This document shows, in pieces, positions 24,260 to 34,030 of a DNA stretch of 64,000 nt. The translations under genes and the position numbers were made by a program. The first letter of the stretch is position 1. Each line of letters starts with the position of its first letter. Where the stretch lies: the NCBI GenBank assembly GCA_035541895.1, contig DATKMK010000066.1, forward strand, positions 62,001-126,000, read 5' to 3'. The DNA comes from DATKMK01 sp035541895 (GTDB taxonomy: Bacteria; Desulfobacterota; Binatia; HRBIN30; JACQVA1). The notes beneath the pieces are model-generated. The model ran no database searches. It saw only the letters and a list, made by a program, of their open reading frames with translations, and had not been told where the DNA came from.

Positions 24260-25771
24260 ATGCAGACGCGAACGCTAGTAGGGCAAATTGGTGCGGTGAT
24301 CCTGTTCACCCTCGGCAGCGGATCGTTGGCGGTGGCACAGTGCCCTAGCGACTGTCCGATTCCGGGTGGCGGGACGCCCAGTGTCGACTGTTTGGCCGAG
24401 TACTTTGCCGGGGTCGACTCCGCGACCGCTCACGAACGCGTGATTCGCTGCGAAGATGGCGCGGCGTGTGACCAAGATGGTGCCGTGAACGGCAGTTGCA
24501 CGTTCAACGTCCGGGTCTGCCTCAATCAAGCCGACCCTGCGCTTCCGACGTGCACCGCGAGCGGCGTGGACGAATTCGAGGTGCGCGGATCGAGCAGCGA
24601 CCCGCAACTCGCCCAGTTGGAAGCCAACGTCGCGGTCTTCTTGCCGGCGACGACCGGCGATGTCTGCACCGTCGATACTCCGATGACCGTGCCGTTGGGC
24701 GGTACGACTGATCATCCACTCAACGGCCGCAAGCGAATCCGCTCCGTTGCGCGCAGCTTCAGCAGCGGGAAGGATGTTGACTCGGTGGAGCTGCTGTGCA
24801 CGCCGCCGCCGCGGCCGCTGGGAACCCGCCACTTCGTCGTCAAGTCGTCGAACAGTCCGTTCTTTGCCGTCATCGGAACCCTCTCGCTGCCGGCCGGCAA
24901 CTTTCAAGGCTTTCTCGACCTGGAAGCGGGTACTCCCGACGCCAACGGCTTCGCGCCGATCAACGTGCCGAGTGCCTCCGAATATATTTCCGCGAATATC
25001 CAGCTTGCCGGCATGATTCTTTGCCTCAAACCGCATGTGCCGGCGACCAACGTAGGCCTGGTTGCCTGCAAAGGATTGGACATCAGCTATGCCGCGAGTG
25101 TCGACCATGTTGCCGGCACCGTCGGTCAGAATGGCTTTACCGTGGATGATTGCACGGCGATCCGTGGCAGCCTTGGTAACGGCACGGTCGAGTACGGGCG
25201 TTGCGCCGACAACGATGACAATGAGACCGCTCAGCAGTGTCTCGCCAACACCGATTGCACCGCCCCTCTGACGTGTCAGACGCATCTCAGCACACCACAC
25301 ACCGGCGTGTGCAATGGCCCCATCAACGTTGGGCCCGGGGGCAAGGGCGACAGCGGCCGCGGCGCGGTGGCGATCACGCCGGATCCGGATACCGGTCAGG
25401 GTGGTTTGGTGTTCGATCTGTCCTTTGTGCATCCCGGCAAGTGCCGCAACGACGAGAGCGTCGATTGCAGCAGCAATACGGATTGCGGCGGCGACGTCTG
25501 CGAACAGGCGTGCGGCGACACCGAACCGACCACCGTTTCTGCCCTGCCGTTCTTCTCCGGGCCGGTGTCAGTGCAGATCTTCCACGCCGACGCGGGCACG
25601 ACGAATCGGAAATACGAGACCAAGGGCGAGAATTTCTCGTGTGCCGATTGGACGAACCCCAACGGACCGGGAAAGCTGGTCTTCGCGATTCCGCAGTTGC
25701 ACGCGTTTGCGCTCTCCGCCGGACAGTCGCCGAGCGACCTGATCACCGCGTGGGTGCTGTCGGGTCGGTGA
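24260..25771 (+). CDS. Secreted Cys-rich protein, function unknown
   Basis: The 503-residue protein has a signal peptide (ILFTLGSGSLAVA before QCPSD) and about 25 cysteines. The segments CADNDDNETAQQCLANTDC and CRNDESVDCSSNTDCGGDVC are of a kind common in extracellular proteins of deltaproteobacterial and Binatota-like genomes. No catalytic motif is visible. A good ribosome binding site (GAAGGAGA) precedes the ATG at 24260. It follows the two-component pair by about 100 bp in the same direction and precedes a dockerin-Thr-Pro protein, so these may form an extracellular set. Confidence 0.72.
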   Translation: MQTRTLVGQIGAVILFTLGSGSLAVAQCPSDCPIPGGGTPSVDCLAEYFAGVDSATAHERVIRCEDGAACDQDGAVNGSCTFNVRVCLNQADPALPTCTASGVDEFEVRGSSSDPQLAQLEANVAVFLPATTGDVCTVDTPMTVPLGGTTDHPLNGRKRIRSVARSFSSGKDVDSVELLCTPPPRPLGTRHFVVKSSNSPFFAVIGTLSLPAGNFQGFLDLEAGTPDANGFAPINVPSASEYISANIQLAGMILCLKPHVPATNVGLVACKGLDISYAASVDHVAGTVGQNGFTVDDCTAIRGSLGNGTVEYGRCADNDDNETAQQCLANTDCTAPLTCQTHLSTPHTGVCNGPINVGPGGKGDSGRGAVAITPDPDTGQGGLVFDLSFVHPGKCRNDESVDCSSNTDCGGDVCEQACGDTEPTTVSALPFFSGPVSVQIFHADAGTTNRKYETKGENFSCADWTNPNGPGKLVFAIPQLHAFALSAGQSPSDLITAWVLSGR

Positions 25772-25808
25772 CCAGCGCGCCCGACGACCTCATCGCAGCG
25801 TCGGAGAC

Positions 25809-27680
25809 ATGCGGAGCAGCGTCGTTCGTGGAACGGTCGTAAGCTGCGGGCTGTTCCTGCTGACGGGCGTCGTTGCCGCCGCGGACACCGCGCCCGGCGA
25901 CGCGAATTGCGACGGTGCGATCACGACCACCGATGTCGCGGTGCTCGAAGAAGTCATCTTCGATGGCAGCGGATGCGCGGGTGCGGACGTGAACCAGGAC
26001 GGCCGTTTGGGTGCCGCGGATCTGACGGCACTGGTCCTCATCGTGGTAAACTCGACGCCGACTCCGACTTCAACGGCATCGCTGACACCAACCGGTACGC
26101 TGCCGACCGTGACGCTGACTCCGCTCCCGAGCACGACGCCGAGCCGAACCCGCACCGGGACGCCGACCGCGACCTCATCCGTCACGCCGACCGATACCCG
26201 ATCGCCGTCGCCAACGATCACTGCGAGCGGCGCGCCGACTGAAACCCGGACGCCATCGCCGAGCCTCACCGCATCATTGACGCCCAGCCCGTCGGTGACC
26301 GCGAGCGCCTCAGTGTCGGCAACAGCGAACACGACGCCGAGTAGTCCGACAACTTCGCCCACGCGTACCCGGACGTTTACGATCACCGCGACCCTGACGA
26401 TCACTCCGACGGACACGCGAACCCGCACGCCGACGCCTACGATGACACCGACGATCACGCCGACATCGACGCGTACGCGGTCGCCATCGCCAACACTGAC
26501 GCCGACACGCACGCCGACGTCTACTCCGACGTTGACCCACACTCGGACGCCGACGGTGACGCCGACCGTGACGCCGACCCCAACGTTGCGGGCCACCCCG
26601 AGCTTCACCATTACCGCGACTTCGAGCCGCACGCCGTCGGAGACGCCTTCGCCGACCATGACGCGAACGCCGACGGTTTCCGGCACGCCGACCAACACTC
26701 TCACCCCCTCGATTACGCCGACGGTGACGCTGACCCGCACCCCGACGGCAACGGGAACTCCAACCATCACGTCGACCGTGACGCGCACGCCTTCAGCCTC
26801 CGCGACCGCAACGATTACCCGGACCGGCACGGTGACGCGCACCCCGAGCGTGACGCCAACCATCACTCAGACCAGGACGGCCACACGCACGCCGACCCTG
26901 ACCTCCACCAGAACGCCCTCCGCGACCCCGACCATCACGCCGACAGTGACGAATACGCGGACCCCGACTGCAACTCCGACGCAAACCCGGACACGAACAC
27001 CAACGCCCACAGTCACACCCACGCCGACCCTCACACCGTCGCGAACGCGGACGCCGACGGTACCCCGACCGTTCGGAGCCCAAGTGACGTACTTCGGGAT
27101 CGCGAACGCGGACGGGCGTGTGCCGACGCCGATCGGGAACGATCCCGGGGGAACGCCGATCTTTACGCGGGGCACCGGTTTTGGATTTCTCTTCGTCGTC
27201 GAAGGGCGGCGCGGAACGAGTGGCAGCCCGGTCGGACAAAAGGTCTTCAACTACGATCCCAACGATTCCACCGTGCGCCCGGACCTCCAGATCCTGACCG
27301 ATACGGCGCTCGGCGATGGCAGCACGGCAGTCTGTGACACCGGCGGACTGCCCCAGGCGACCCCCAATTTGACCCCGATTCCGGCTGGTGGCGTCCCGGC
27401 GTCGGCGCTCACCTTCGGCCCGGGGCAGGCTATTTCCGACGCGATGAATGATTTGGCGTGCCGATTCGATGTCCACGAAACCGCCGATCGTGCGTGCACC
27501 CTCGACAGCGGCGGCAACTTTGCCTTCGCGGGCAAGGACGCCGGCAGCGAGATTCAGTTCTGCGGCGTCGCGACGCATACGCTGACGTTGCGGAGCGGCG
27601 ACACCAAGCTGAGCGCGCAACTCGTCGACGCCGCCGGCCATCTTGGCGACCGGCGCAGCATCATCATACGGGTCCCGTGA
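25809..27680 (+). CDS. Secreted dockerin-like protein with about 340-residue Thr-Pro linker
   Basis: The 623-residue protein begins with a signal peptide (SCGLFLLTGVVAAADT) and a dockerin-type calcium-binding domain (residues 30-80: GDANCDGAITTTDVAVLEE, then DVNQDGRLGAADLTAL). Residues 80-420 are almost entirely Thr, Pro, Ser, Arg and Val in TPT repeats. The C-terminal 200 residues form a compact domain of unknown family (AQVTYFGIANADGRVPTP onward) with two CxxxxD-type cysteines. The linker is probably glycosylated and extended. No cohesin partner is seen in the window, so a cellulosome-like role is unsupported. The antisense strand of the linker also has long frames, which are compositional artefacts. 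Confidence 0.78.
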   Translation: MRSSVVRGTVVSCGLFLLTGVVAAADTAPGDANCDGAITTTDVAVLEEVIFDGSGCAGADVNQDGRLGAADLTALVLIVVNSTPTPTSTASLTPTGTLPTVTLTPLPSTTPSRTRTGTPTATSSVTPTDTRSPSPTITASGAPTETRTPSPSLTASLTPSPSVTASASVSATANTTPSSPTTSPTRTRTFTITATLTITPTDTRTRTPTPTMTPTITPTSTRTRSPSPTLTPTRTPTSTPTLTHTRTPTVTPTVTPTPTLRATPSFTITATSSRTPSETPSPTMTRTPTVSGTPTNTLTPSITPTVTLTRTPTATGTPTITSTVTRTPSASATATITRTGTVTRTPSVTPTITQTRTATRTPTLTSTRTPSATPTITPTVTNTRTPTATPTQTRTRTPTPTVTPTPTLTPSRTRTPTVPRPFGAQVTYFGIANADGRVPTPIGNDPGGTPIFTRGTGFGFLFVVEGRRGTSGSPVGQKVFNYDPNDSTVRPDLQILTDTALGDGSTAVCDTGGLPQATPNLTPIPAGGVPASALTFGPGQAISDAMNDLACRFDVHETADRACTLDSGGNFAFAGKDAGSEIQFCGVATHTLTLRSGDTKLSAQLVDAAGHLGDRRSIIIRVP

Positions 27681-27743
27681 GCCCGTGGCGCGCGGAAGAC
27701 AACGATCAGGAGCGGCACCATGATTCCGAAGAAGGAGAAATCA

Positions 27744-28205
27744 ATGCGGCGTACCATCGTGGTAGGAGCCGTGCTCGTGGGTAGCGTGGTCGCGTTGGCG
27801 GCACCCAATGATCCACCGGTGGTGATGTTGGATTTGGGACCGTTGGTGGCGACCCCCGCGCCGACACCGGAGGCGGCGACGCGCAAACGGTTGATCACGT
27901 CGCTGACGATTCAAAACGCGCCGACTGGCGAAAGCGTGATGAACTTTGAATGTTCCGACGTCGCCGAGCAAGCGAATAAGAATAAGAAGTATAAAACCTT
28001 GGCGGCGTCACGCTATGCGCTGAGCGACGATTCGCCCAAGCTGCAGGAGCAACGTCGCAAGATCATCGCTAAGATCCGCGACCTCGAGCACGACTTGCTC
28101 GACTACGTGAAAGTCGCCGGGCCTCCGAAGGCACGCCGTCCACTGATTGCTCCCGACAGTGCGCCGAAAGATAAGGATGAGGACTCGGACAAGAGCAAGG
28201 ACTGA
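27744..28205 (+). CDS. Small exported protein, function unknown
   Basis: The 153-residue product has a signal-like N-terminus (TIVVGAVLVGSVVALAAP), then a proline-rich stretch and a charged, helical C-terminal half ending in a highly acidic-basic tail (KDKDEDSDKSKD). The ATG at 27744 is preferred because AAGGAGAAA lies seven bases upstream; the earlier ATG at 27720 lacks one. It follows the dockerin protein by about 60 bp in the same direction. No family is recognised. Confidence 0.6.
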   Translation: MRRTIVVGAVLVGSVVALAAPNDPPVVMLDLGPLVATPAPTPEAATRKRLITSLTIQNAPTGESVMNFECSDVAEQANKNKKYKTLAASRYALSDDSPKLQEQRRKIIAKIRDLEHDLLDYVKVAGPPKARRPLIAPDSAPKDKDEDSDKSKD

Positions 28206-28222
28206 GCGACTCAGCCGGATCG

Positions 28223-31200
28223 CTACGGCCGAACCGCCAACCACGCTGGAATATCCGCCGCGGTCACGGCGCCGTCGCCGTTCACATCGGCACGCAAATA
28301 CAGCTGATCTAGAAACAGCGCAGTGATCAACGCGTCGAGGTCGTGATCGTCGACGACTCCGTCGTTGTTGACATCACCGGGAAGTGGGGTCGCCGTAGCG
28401 GTTGGGGTGCGCGTTGCGGTCGGCAGCAACGAGCCGGTTCGTGTCGGGGTGCCGCTTTGTGTCGGGGTTGGCGTGATCGTGGCGGCACGCGTCGTTGTGA
28501 TGGTGAACGTCGGCGTGATCGTTGGCGTCGCGGTGTTGGTGACTGTGGCTGCCGGGGTCTGGGCTTGGCCTGAGAAGAAGCGCGCATAGAGCAGCAAATT
28601 CTGCACCGCCGGTCCGTCGGAGTTGTCGCGACCGGTCCAACAGTACGCGAGCGTGGTGACGATCACGCGGCCGGCGCCGTGGGTGTACTCGATGAAGGAC
28701 GGCCCGTTGCCGTTCTGCAGGACCACCTTCGCATCCGCGGGCAGGTTGTTCAGCGCGCCGTTGTCGGTTGAGCCCCAATTGGTGAAATCGCTGCGCCCGA
28801 GCGCGACGCCGCCGTAACCGACGCCGGTGAGATACGCGTGGTTGGGGAGCAGCGTCGATTCGATATTGTTGCCATCCGTCGGCAGGAAACCGACGCCATC
28901 GGGTGCGATGATGTTCTGCGGCGCATTGCCGGTGGAGGGGTCGTTCGCGGCGTTGACCACCACGACGCCGCCCGCGCCGGCAAAGCGTTCGAGGTATCCG
29001 CCGCTGGCCGACAACGAACGCAACAAGTCGTAGTCGTCAACCGATAGACCCGGTGCGACATAGACAGCTTGAAAGACTTGCTGATCGGCCACCGGATCGC
29101 GGTGCTGCAACGACGTCAGTTGCGGGCTCCCGGACGAGAGAGTGAGTGTCAGGGCGACTGAGTTGATGCACGCCACCTGGTCGTCTGCATTGAGGGTGCC
29201 GCTCGGAAACAGAAAATCGATTCGCGGCTGCAACGTCGGCGTTGCCGTCGGCGGCGTCCCGGTCCGAGTCGGTGTGCGAGTACTGGTGGCCGTCGCACTG
29301 GCCGTTTCGGTGGTGCTGGGAGTCGGCGACGGCGTTGCGGTCGCCGCGGGCGGAATGGCCGTCAGACTTGGTGAGGGGGTCGAGGTGGATGAGACCGTTG
29401 TCGCAAGCACCGACGTGCCGGTTGCCGTCGCGGTTGCGGACGGAGGAGCGGTCGCGACCGCGGTGCCCGTCGGCGTCGCAGACGGAGTCGACGAATTGCT
29501 CGGCGTTGCGGTCGCCGGCTGCGTCCCGGTCGTGGTGATCGTTGCGGTCGCGGTGAGCGTGACAGTCGGTGAACGCGTTGGCGTGCCGGTATGCGTGTTC
29601 GTTGGGGAATTCGTCGGTGTCGCGCTCGGAAGCGGAGACGCGGTGGCGGAGGCGCTGGCGGTCGCCGACGGCGTCGGCGATGCGGACGCAGTGGCGGTTG
29701 GTGTTGCTGACGACGTTGCGGTTGATGTGGGCGTATCCGTCGCCGTCGGGGGCGCTGTGATCGTGAAGGTAAACGTGGCGGACGGAAGCGGAGTCGGCGT
29801 CGCGGTTGGCGTGTCGGTCGGCGAGGGGGTTGCGGTTGCTGTATCGGTGAACGTCGGCGTGGCCGAGGCGGTATCCGTTGGCGTCGGGCTCGCAACAAAC
29901 GATGGATCGAACGCGACCTCGACGATTGCCTGCGTCACGATCACACGCTCGGTCCCGGTCGAGTGGCGAACCCCGAACTCCGCCCGATTGAGATCAGTGA
30001 TACCCCACGGAACCTGCGTGACCGGATTGAACGGCTCGATGCGCGCGAAGCCGGTGAGAGTTGCGCCGAACACGACGGCGCTCTCGAACTGCACCGGGGT
30101 GACGCTCGACCCGCCGCACGCCGCCGAGTCGATGCCGACAAACAGGCCGGACGCCGGCGCCTGCGCCGGATCCTCGGAGCCAGTGATCGAAAATTTGGCG
30201 GCGACGACCTGCCCGGTCACGCCCAGCGGAGCGAGGCTCTGATGACAAAAGGAACTCTTCGCGTTCGGCTGCGTCGAGGTCAGACCCGGTCCGGCTGGTG
30301 GGACCGGGGCGACGCACAAGTAGTCGGCGCCGCCGCACCCGGGTGGAGCGGGGCCCCAATCGATGAACGTGGCGTCTTGGTTTACGCGCGCGCCCACGAT
30401 GCGGATGGTGCCTGGCCAGATGTCGCTGCGCGAAATCGTGTGATCGTCCCAGATCAAGGTCAGGGTGCTGGTTGCCGTCTGATCGGCCCCGATGATCGTG
30501 TTGTCGATCGCGACGTTGGTGGCGTGCGCGCCGAGCACTTCAGTAATCCCGGCGACGCGCAGTTCGACGGAGCCATTCCCGCTGCCCGCCTGATATTGGA
30601 CCTCGTAATGTGTGAACGACGGGCACGCGGTCAGCGCGCTGGTCGACGTGCCGATGACCGTGCCGCCGACCCGGATCGATGCAGTCCAGTTGGAGTTGAG
30701 GAACAACTCCACCACGTCGGTGCTGCCGGCTCGCCAGCTCCGCACGCGTCGAGGTTGCGGCAGCGTGTTCGAGAGCCGGCAGACGTAGACGCCATCGGTA
30801 AAGACTCCGCTGGCGCTGCTGATCCCGACCGTACCGAACGACGGCGACATGCTTCCGGTGGTGCGCAGGACGTATTGCCCGCTGTGCGGCGACGGCGTCG
30901 CGAGAACCTCGGCGGTGCCGCCGTAGTCGTTGAGGGATCCGCCTTCAAACCCGTTCAAGCGGTCGACCGACCGCAGCGTGGGCGGCGTCGGCGTGAGCGT
31001 GGCCGTACGCGTGGGGGTGCGGGTCGCGGTGGCCGTCGGGGTTGCGGTAGCGGTTCCACTCGGCGTCGCGGTTGCCGTGTCGCTCGGTGTGGCTGTGGGC
31101 GTTGGTGTTGCCGTCGGGGTGAACGTTGATGTCCACGTAAAAGTCGCGGTCGCAGTCGGGGTGAACGTAAATGTCGGCGTGGCGGTCGGCGTGGCGGTGT

Positions 31201-32671
31201 TGGTTGCGGTTGCGGTCGGCGTCGCTGTGGCGGTCGGGGTCGCGGTCGGCGTACTCGTCGGGGTTCGCGTCGGCGTGGCGGTAGCGGTTGATGTAGCGGT
31301 CGGGGTTGCGGTTGGAGTGATGGTGGGCGTGATTGTCGGCGTGGCGGTCGGCGTGTTGGTTGGTGTCCGTGTTGGTGTGCGCGTCGGCGTGTCGGTCACG
31401 GTTGGGGTGTTGGTTGCCGTGAAGGTCGGCGTCGTAGTCGGCGTCGGCGACGGGAACCCCGTGGTATCGTACGCGACCTCGTGCAGCACTTGCGTGATTT
31501 GGGCGGCATTTCCGCCGCCGGGTAGCTGGTAGGTGAACGCGATCTCAGTGGTGTCGAGATCGCTGAGCGTCCAGCTCGCGCCGCTTGGTTCGACCGCGTA
31601 GGTGAGCGCATTGGGGGTGAAGACGTTGCCCGGCGGCTCGGGCGAGAAGGTCTGCGAGTCCACTAGCGTAGTGCCCGTCCCGCCGCATCCGGCCGAGTCG
31701 GGCGCGACCGAGACTTCAATTTGTACGGGATCCGAGGCCGATGCGTTGGCGGCAAACACCGACTTGACCGCGAGAACGTTGCCATAGATGCCGGCGGGCC
31801 CACTGCCGCCGTGGCAAAACGACTGCTGCGCGGTGGGGCTGGCAGACCAGATGAACGAGGTCAAATCGAAGGGGCGGTCGACTACGCACTGCGCGGGGTT
31901 CGAGCAGCCGGTGTGTTGCCACGCGGTGCCCCCGCCTTCGTGATCCGGCAACAAAGCCGCAATCTGCAGCGCTCCGGGAAAGGTCGCGGTCCGCGCGATC
32001 GTGTGATCGTCCCACGCAAGGGCAACCGCTCCCGATTCGTTGTGATCCGGACCGACGGTGGTGCCGACAATGGTCGAGGTCGACGTGTGCGTGCCGGATT
32101 GGGCAACGCCATTGACTCGCAGCGTGGCATCCCCGCCGGACCCCGCCGCTCGATACTGCACCTCGACGTGGGTGAAACTCGGACAGCTCGCAACCGTCTG
32201 CGATGATACCGCCTTGGTGCTGTTTTGAACGCGCAACTCGAGCGTGGCGGTTGGACTCGGATTCAACACGAGTTCGACGACGGCGACACCGCTGAAGTCG
32301 CGCCACGAGCGGACGCGGCGGGCAAAGCCGCTATTGGGACTCTGCAGACAGAGCCAGATCCCGTCGCTGAAGACGGGCGATTCCTGCGACAGACCGATTT
32401 GGGCGTATTCGTTCGTGTTACCGAAAGCCACGGTGCTCAAGCCAAATTGACCGCTGCGAGCAGAGCCAAAGACCGTCGGGTTGCCGTCGCCGACCGCGTA
32501 GTCCGCGAGTCCGCCGCTCTCGAAGCCACTGAAGCGATCGAAGTCGCGCGACTGCGCCCGCAGTGGCGACGGTCGGACGATCACCACCGTCGCGGCGCAG
32601 AGCGCAACGAGCGAACGCGCCCCGAGAGAGAGAATCGGATGCCGTGTCCGTATGCGTTGAATTGGTTCCAC
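28223..32671 (-). CDS. Giant secreted repeat protein with duplicated domain, Thr-Pro linkers and C-terminal dockerin
   Basis: The protein has about 1480 residues. After a signal peptide (SLVALCAATVVIVRPSPLRA) comes a domain of about 390 residues (31455-32550). A Thr-Pro linker follows (30985-31455), then a second copy of the domain (29905-30980). The copies share GFExGxLxDY, RRVRSWR, SFTHxEVQY, WDDHTI and SSFCHxx signatures. A further linker (29240-29905) leads to a distinct domain of about 215 residues with GAGGVVVVNAANDPSTG. A short linker and a dockerin-like domain (PGDVNNDGVVDDHDLDAL, ADVNGDGAVTAADIPAWL) complete it. The start is uncertain: GTG 32671 is the best codon that does not overlap divergent hisS, and a plain ATG is missing. 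The duplicated domain looks lectin- or laminin-G-like, so surface adhesion is possible. Confidence 0.72.
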   Translation of the reverse strand: MEPIQRIRTRHPILSLGARSLVALCAATVVIVRPSPLRAQSRDFDRFSGFESGGLADYAVGDGNPTVFGSARSGQFGLSTVAFGNTNEYAQIGLSQESPVFSDGIWLCLQSPNSGFARRVRSWRDFSGVAVVELVLNPSPTATLELRVQNSTKAVSSQTVASCPSFTHVEVQYRAAGSGGDATLRVNGVAQSGTHTSTSTIVGTTVGPDHNESGAVALAWDDHTIARTATFPGALQIAALLPDHEGGGTAWQHTGCSNPAQCVVDRPFDLTSFIWSASPTAQQSFCHGGSGPAGIYGNVLAVKSVFAANASASDPVQIEVSVAPDSAGCGGTGTTLVDSQTFSPEPPGNVFTPNALTYAVEPSGASWTLSDLDTTEIAFTYQLPGGGNAAQITQVLHEVAYDTTGFPSPTPTTTPTFTATNTPTVTDTPTRTPTRTPTNTPTATPTITPTITPTATPTATSTATATPTRTPTSTPTATPTATATPTATATNTATPTATPTFTFTPTATATFTWTSTFTPTATPTPTATPSDTATATPSGTATATPTATATRTPTRTATLTPTPPTLRSVDRLNGFEGGSLNDYGGTAEVLATPSPHSGQYVLRTTGSMSPSFGTVGISSASGVFTDGVYVCRLSNTLPQPRRVRSWRAGSTDVVELFLNSNWTASIRVGGTVIGTSTSALTACPSFTHYEVQYQAGSGNGSVELRVAGITEVLGAHATNVAIDNTIIGADQTATSTLTLIWDDHTISRSDIWPGTIRIVGARVNQDATFIDWGPAPPGCGGADYLCVAPVPPAGPGLTSTQPNAKSSFCHQSLAPLGVTGQVVAAKFSITGSEDPAQAPASGLFVGIDSAACGGSSVTPVQFESAVVFGATLTGFARIEPFNPVTQVPWGITDLNRAEFGVRHSTGTERVIVTQAIVEVAFDPSFVASPTPTDTASATPTFTDTATATPSPTDTPTATPTPLPSATFTFTITAPPTATDTPTSTATSSATPTATASASPTPSATASASATASPLPSATPTNSPTNTHTGTPTRSPTVTLTATATITTTGTQPATATPSNSSTPSATPTGTAVATAPPSATATATGTSVLATTVSSTSTPSPSLTAIPPAATATPSPTPSTTETASATATSTRTPTRTGTPPTATPTLQPRIDFLFPSGTLNADDQVACINSVALTLTLSSGSPQLTSLQHRDPVADQQVFQAVYVAPGLSVDDYDLLRSLSASGGYLERFAGAGGVVVVNAANDPSTGNAPQNIIAPDGVGFLPTDGNNIESTLLPNHAYLTGVGYGGVALGRSDFTNWGSTDNGALNNLPADAKVVLQNGNGPSFIEYTHGAGRVIVTTLAYCWTGRDNSDGPAVQNLLLYARFFSGQAQTPAATVTNTATPTITPTFTITTTRAATITPTPTQSGTPTRTGSLLPTATRTPTATATPLPGDVNNDGVVDDHDLDALITALFLDQLYLRADVNGDGAVTAADIPAWLAVRP

Positions 32672-32743
32672 GTGCGTATGGGCGCGTTGACTCGACAGAA
32701 TGCCTTTGATACCTAGGCCGCGCTTCCGGCACAAGCTCGCCGC

Positions 32744-34030
32744 ATGAAAATCCCCGCTGTGAAAGGATTTCGTGACGTCCTTCCGGACGAGAGTGCGCGC
32801 TGGACCTGGATCGAGCAGCGTGCGCGCGACGTGTTTCGGCGCTACCACGTGCACGAAGTCCGCGTTCCGATCGTCGAACGCACCAATTTGTTCACCCGCT
32901 CAATCGGCGACACGACCGACATCGTGGAGAAGGAGATGTACACGTTCCTCGATCGCGACGAAACGTCGATCTCATTACGACCGGAAGGTACGGCTTCGGT
33001 TGTGCGCGCGTATGTCGAACATGCGGTTGCGGCGCAGGAGCCGGTGTCGAAGTGGTGTTATTTCGGCCCGATGTTCCGTCGCGAGCGACCGCAGAAGGGC
33101 CGCTTGCGCCAATTTCATCAGATCGGCGCCGAAGTCATCGGGCGCGACGATGCCGCCGCGGACGCTGAAGTGCTGCTGCTGCTGCACGATCTGCTCGAGA
33201 GTCTGCGGCTGGCCCAGGTTGAGATCCAGATCAACTCGCTGGGCGACGGTCAGTGTCGACCGAGCTACCGGGAGCGACTGCGAGCGTTCGGAGAGAGTCG
33301 GCGCGAGCGCCTGTGCGAGAACTGCGTGCGCCGACTCGAGCGCAATCCGCTGCGCTTGCTCGATTGCAAGTCGCCGGACTGTCAGGCTGCGATGGCAGAC
33401 GCACCGATGATGATCGATCATTTGTGCGCCGACTGCGCGGCGCACTTCGCAACCGTGCGGGCGATGCTGGAGCGGGAAGCCGTGGCGGTGACGCTCAACC
33501 CGCGCATCGTGCGCGGACTGGACTACTACAATCGGACGGCGTTCGAAGTCTTGGCTCCCGGCCTCGGTGCGCAGAACGCCGTTGGCGCCGGGGGCCGCTA
33601 CGACGGACTGGTGAAAGAACTGGGCGGGCCGGATGTCGGCGGCATCGGCTTCGCGCTCGGGGTTGAACGCTTGGCGATGGTGCTGCCCGAAATGCCGGGC
33701 AATGCGGCGCCCGATGTGTTTCTCTGCCCGATTGGCCCCGTTGCAGAAGCGGAAGCGATGCACTTCGCGCATCGCTTGCGCCGCGACGGGATGGCGGTCG
33801 AAATCGACGCCGGCGGCAAAAGCCTCAAGAGTCAAATGCGACACGCAGACCGCAGCGGCGCGCGCTGCGTGCTCATCATCGGCGAAGACGAACTGGCGGC
33901 CCGTGCCGCGACGGTGCGCGACATGATCGGCAAGCGTGATTATCCCCGCGCGGTGTCAATCGGCTCGTCGGCAACGCAGCTCCGTGAAACCCTGGCACAT
34001 CTCGAAGAAAAGGCGGACGGGCAAACATGA
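32744..34030 (+). CDS. hisS: Histidyl-tRNA synthetase
   Basis: The 428-residue class II enzyme charges tRNA-His. Motif 2 (SKWCYFGPMFRRERPQKGRLRQFHQIGAEVIG), the histidine-A motif RGLDYYNRTAFEV and the final motif 3 (GGIGFALGVERLAM) are intact. The C-terminal anticodon-binding domain follows. Length is normal. It overlaps aspS by four bases (ATGA), a common synthetase pair. Confidence 0.98.
   Translation: MKIPAVKGFRDVLPDESARWTWIEQRARDVFRRYHVHEVRVPIVERTNLFTRSIGDTTDIVEKEMYTFLDRDETSISLRPEGTASVVRAYVEHAVAAQEPVSKWCYFGPMFRRERPQKGRLRQFHQIGAEVIGRDDAAADAEVLLLLHDLLESLRLAQVEIQINSLGDGQCRPSYRERLRAFGESRRERLCENCVRRLERNPLRLLDCKSPDCQAAMADAPMMIDHLCADCAAHFATVRAMLEREAVAVTLNPRIVRGLDYYNRTAFEVLAPGLGAQNAVGAGGRYDGLVKELGGPDVGGIGFALGVERLAMVLPEMPGNAAPDVFLCPIGPVAEAEAMHFAHRLRRDGMAVEIDAGGKSLKSQMRHADRSGARCVLIIGEDELAARAATVRDMIGKRDYPRAVSIGSSATQLRETLAHLEEKADGQT

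Noticed and set aside
25790..26866. 358-codon minus-strand frame of Val-Gly repeats (and similar plus-strand frames at 29142-30242 and 30930-31532)
   Set aside because: These are the antisense reading of Thr-Pro repeat DNA and have no signal, start context or domain; purely compositional.
26050..27070. Short-period DNA repeats that could look like a CRISPR or minisatellite array
   Set aside because: There are no constant repeats with unique spacers; the pattern is explained by codons for Thr, Pro, Ser and Arg in an open reading frame.
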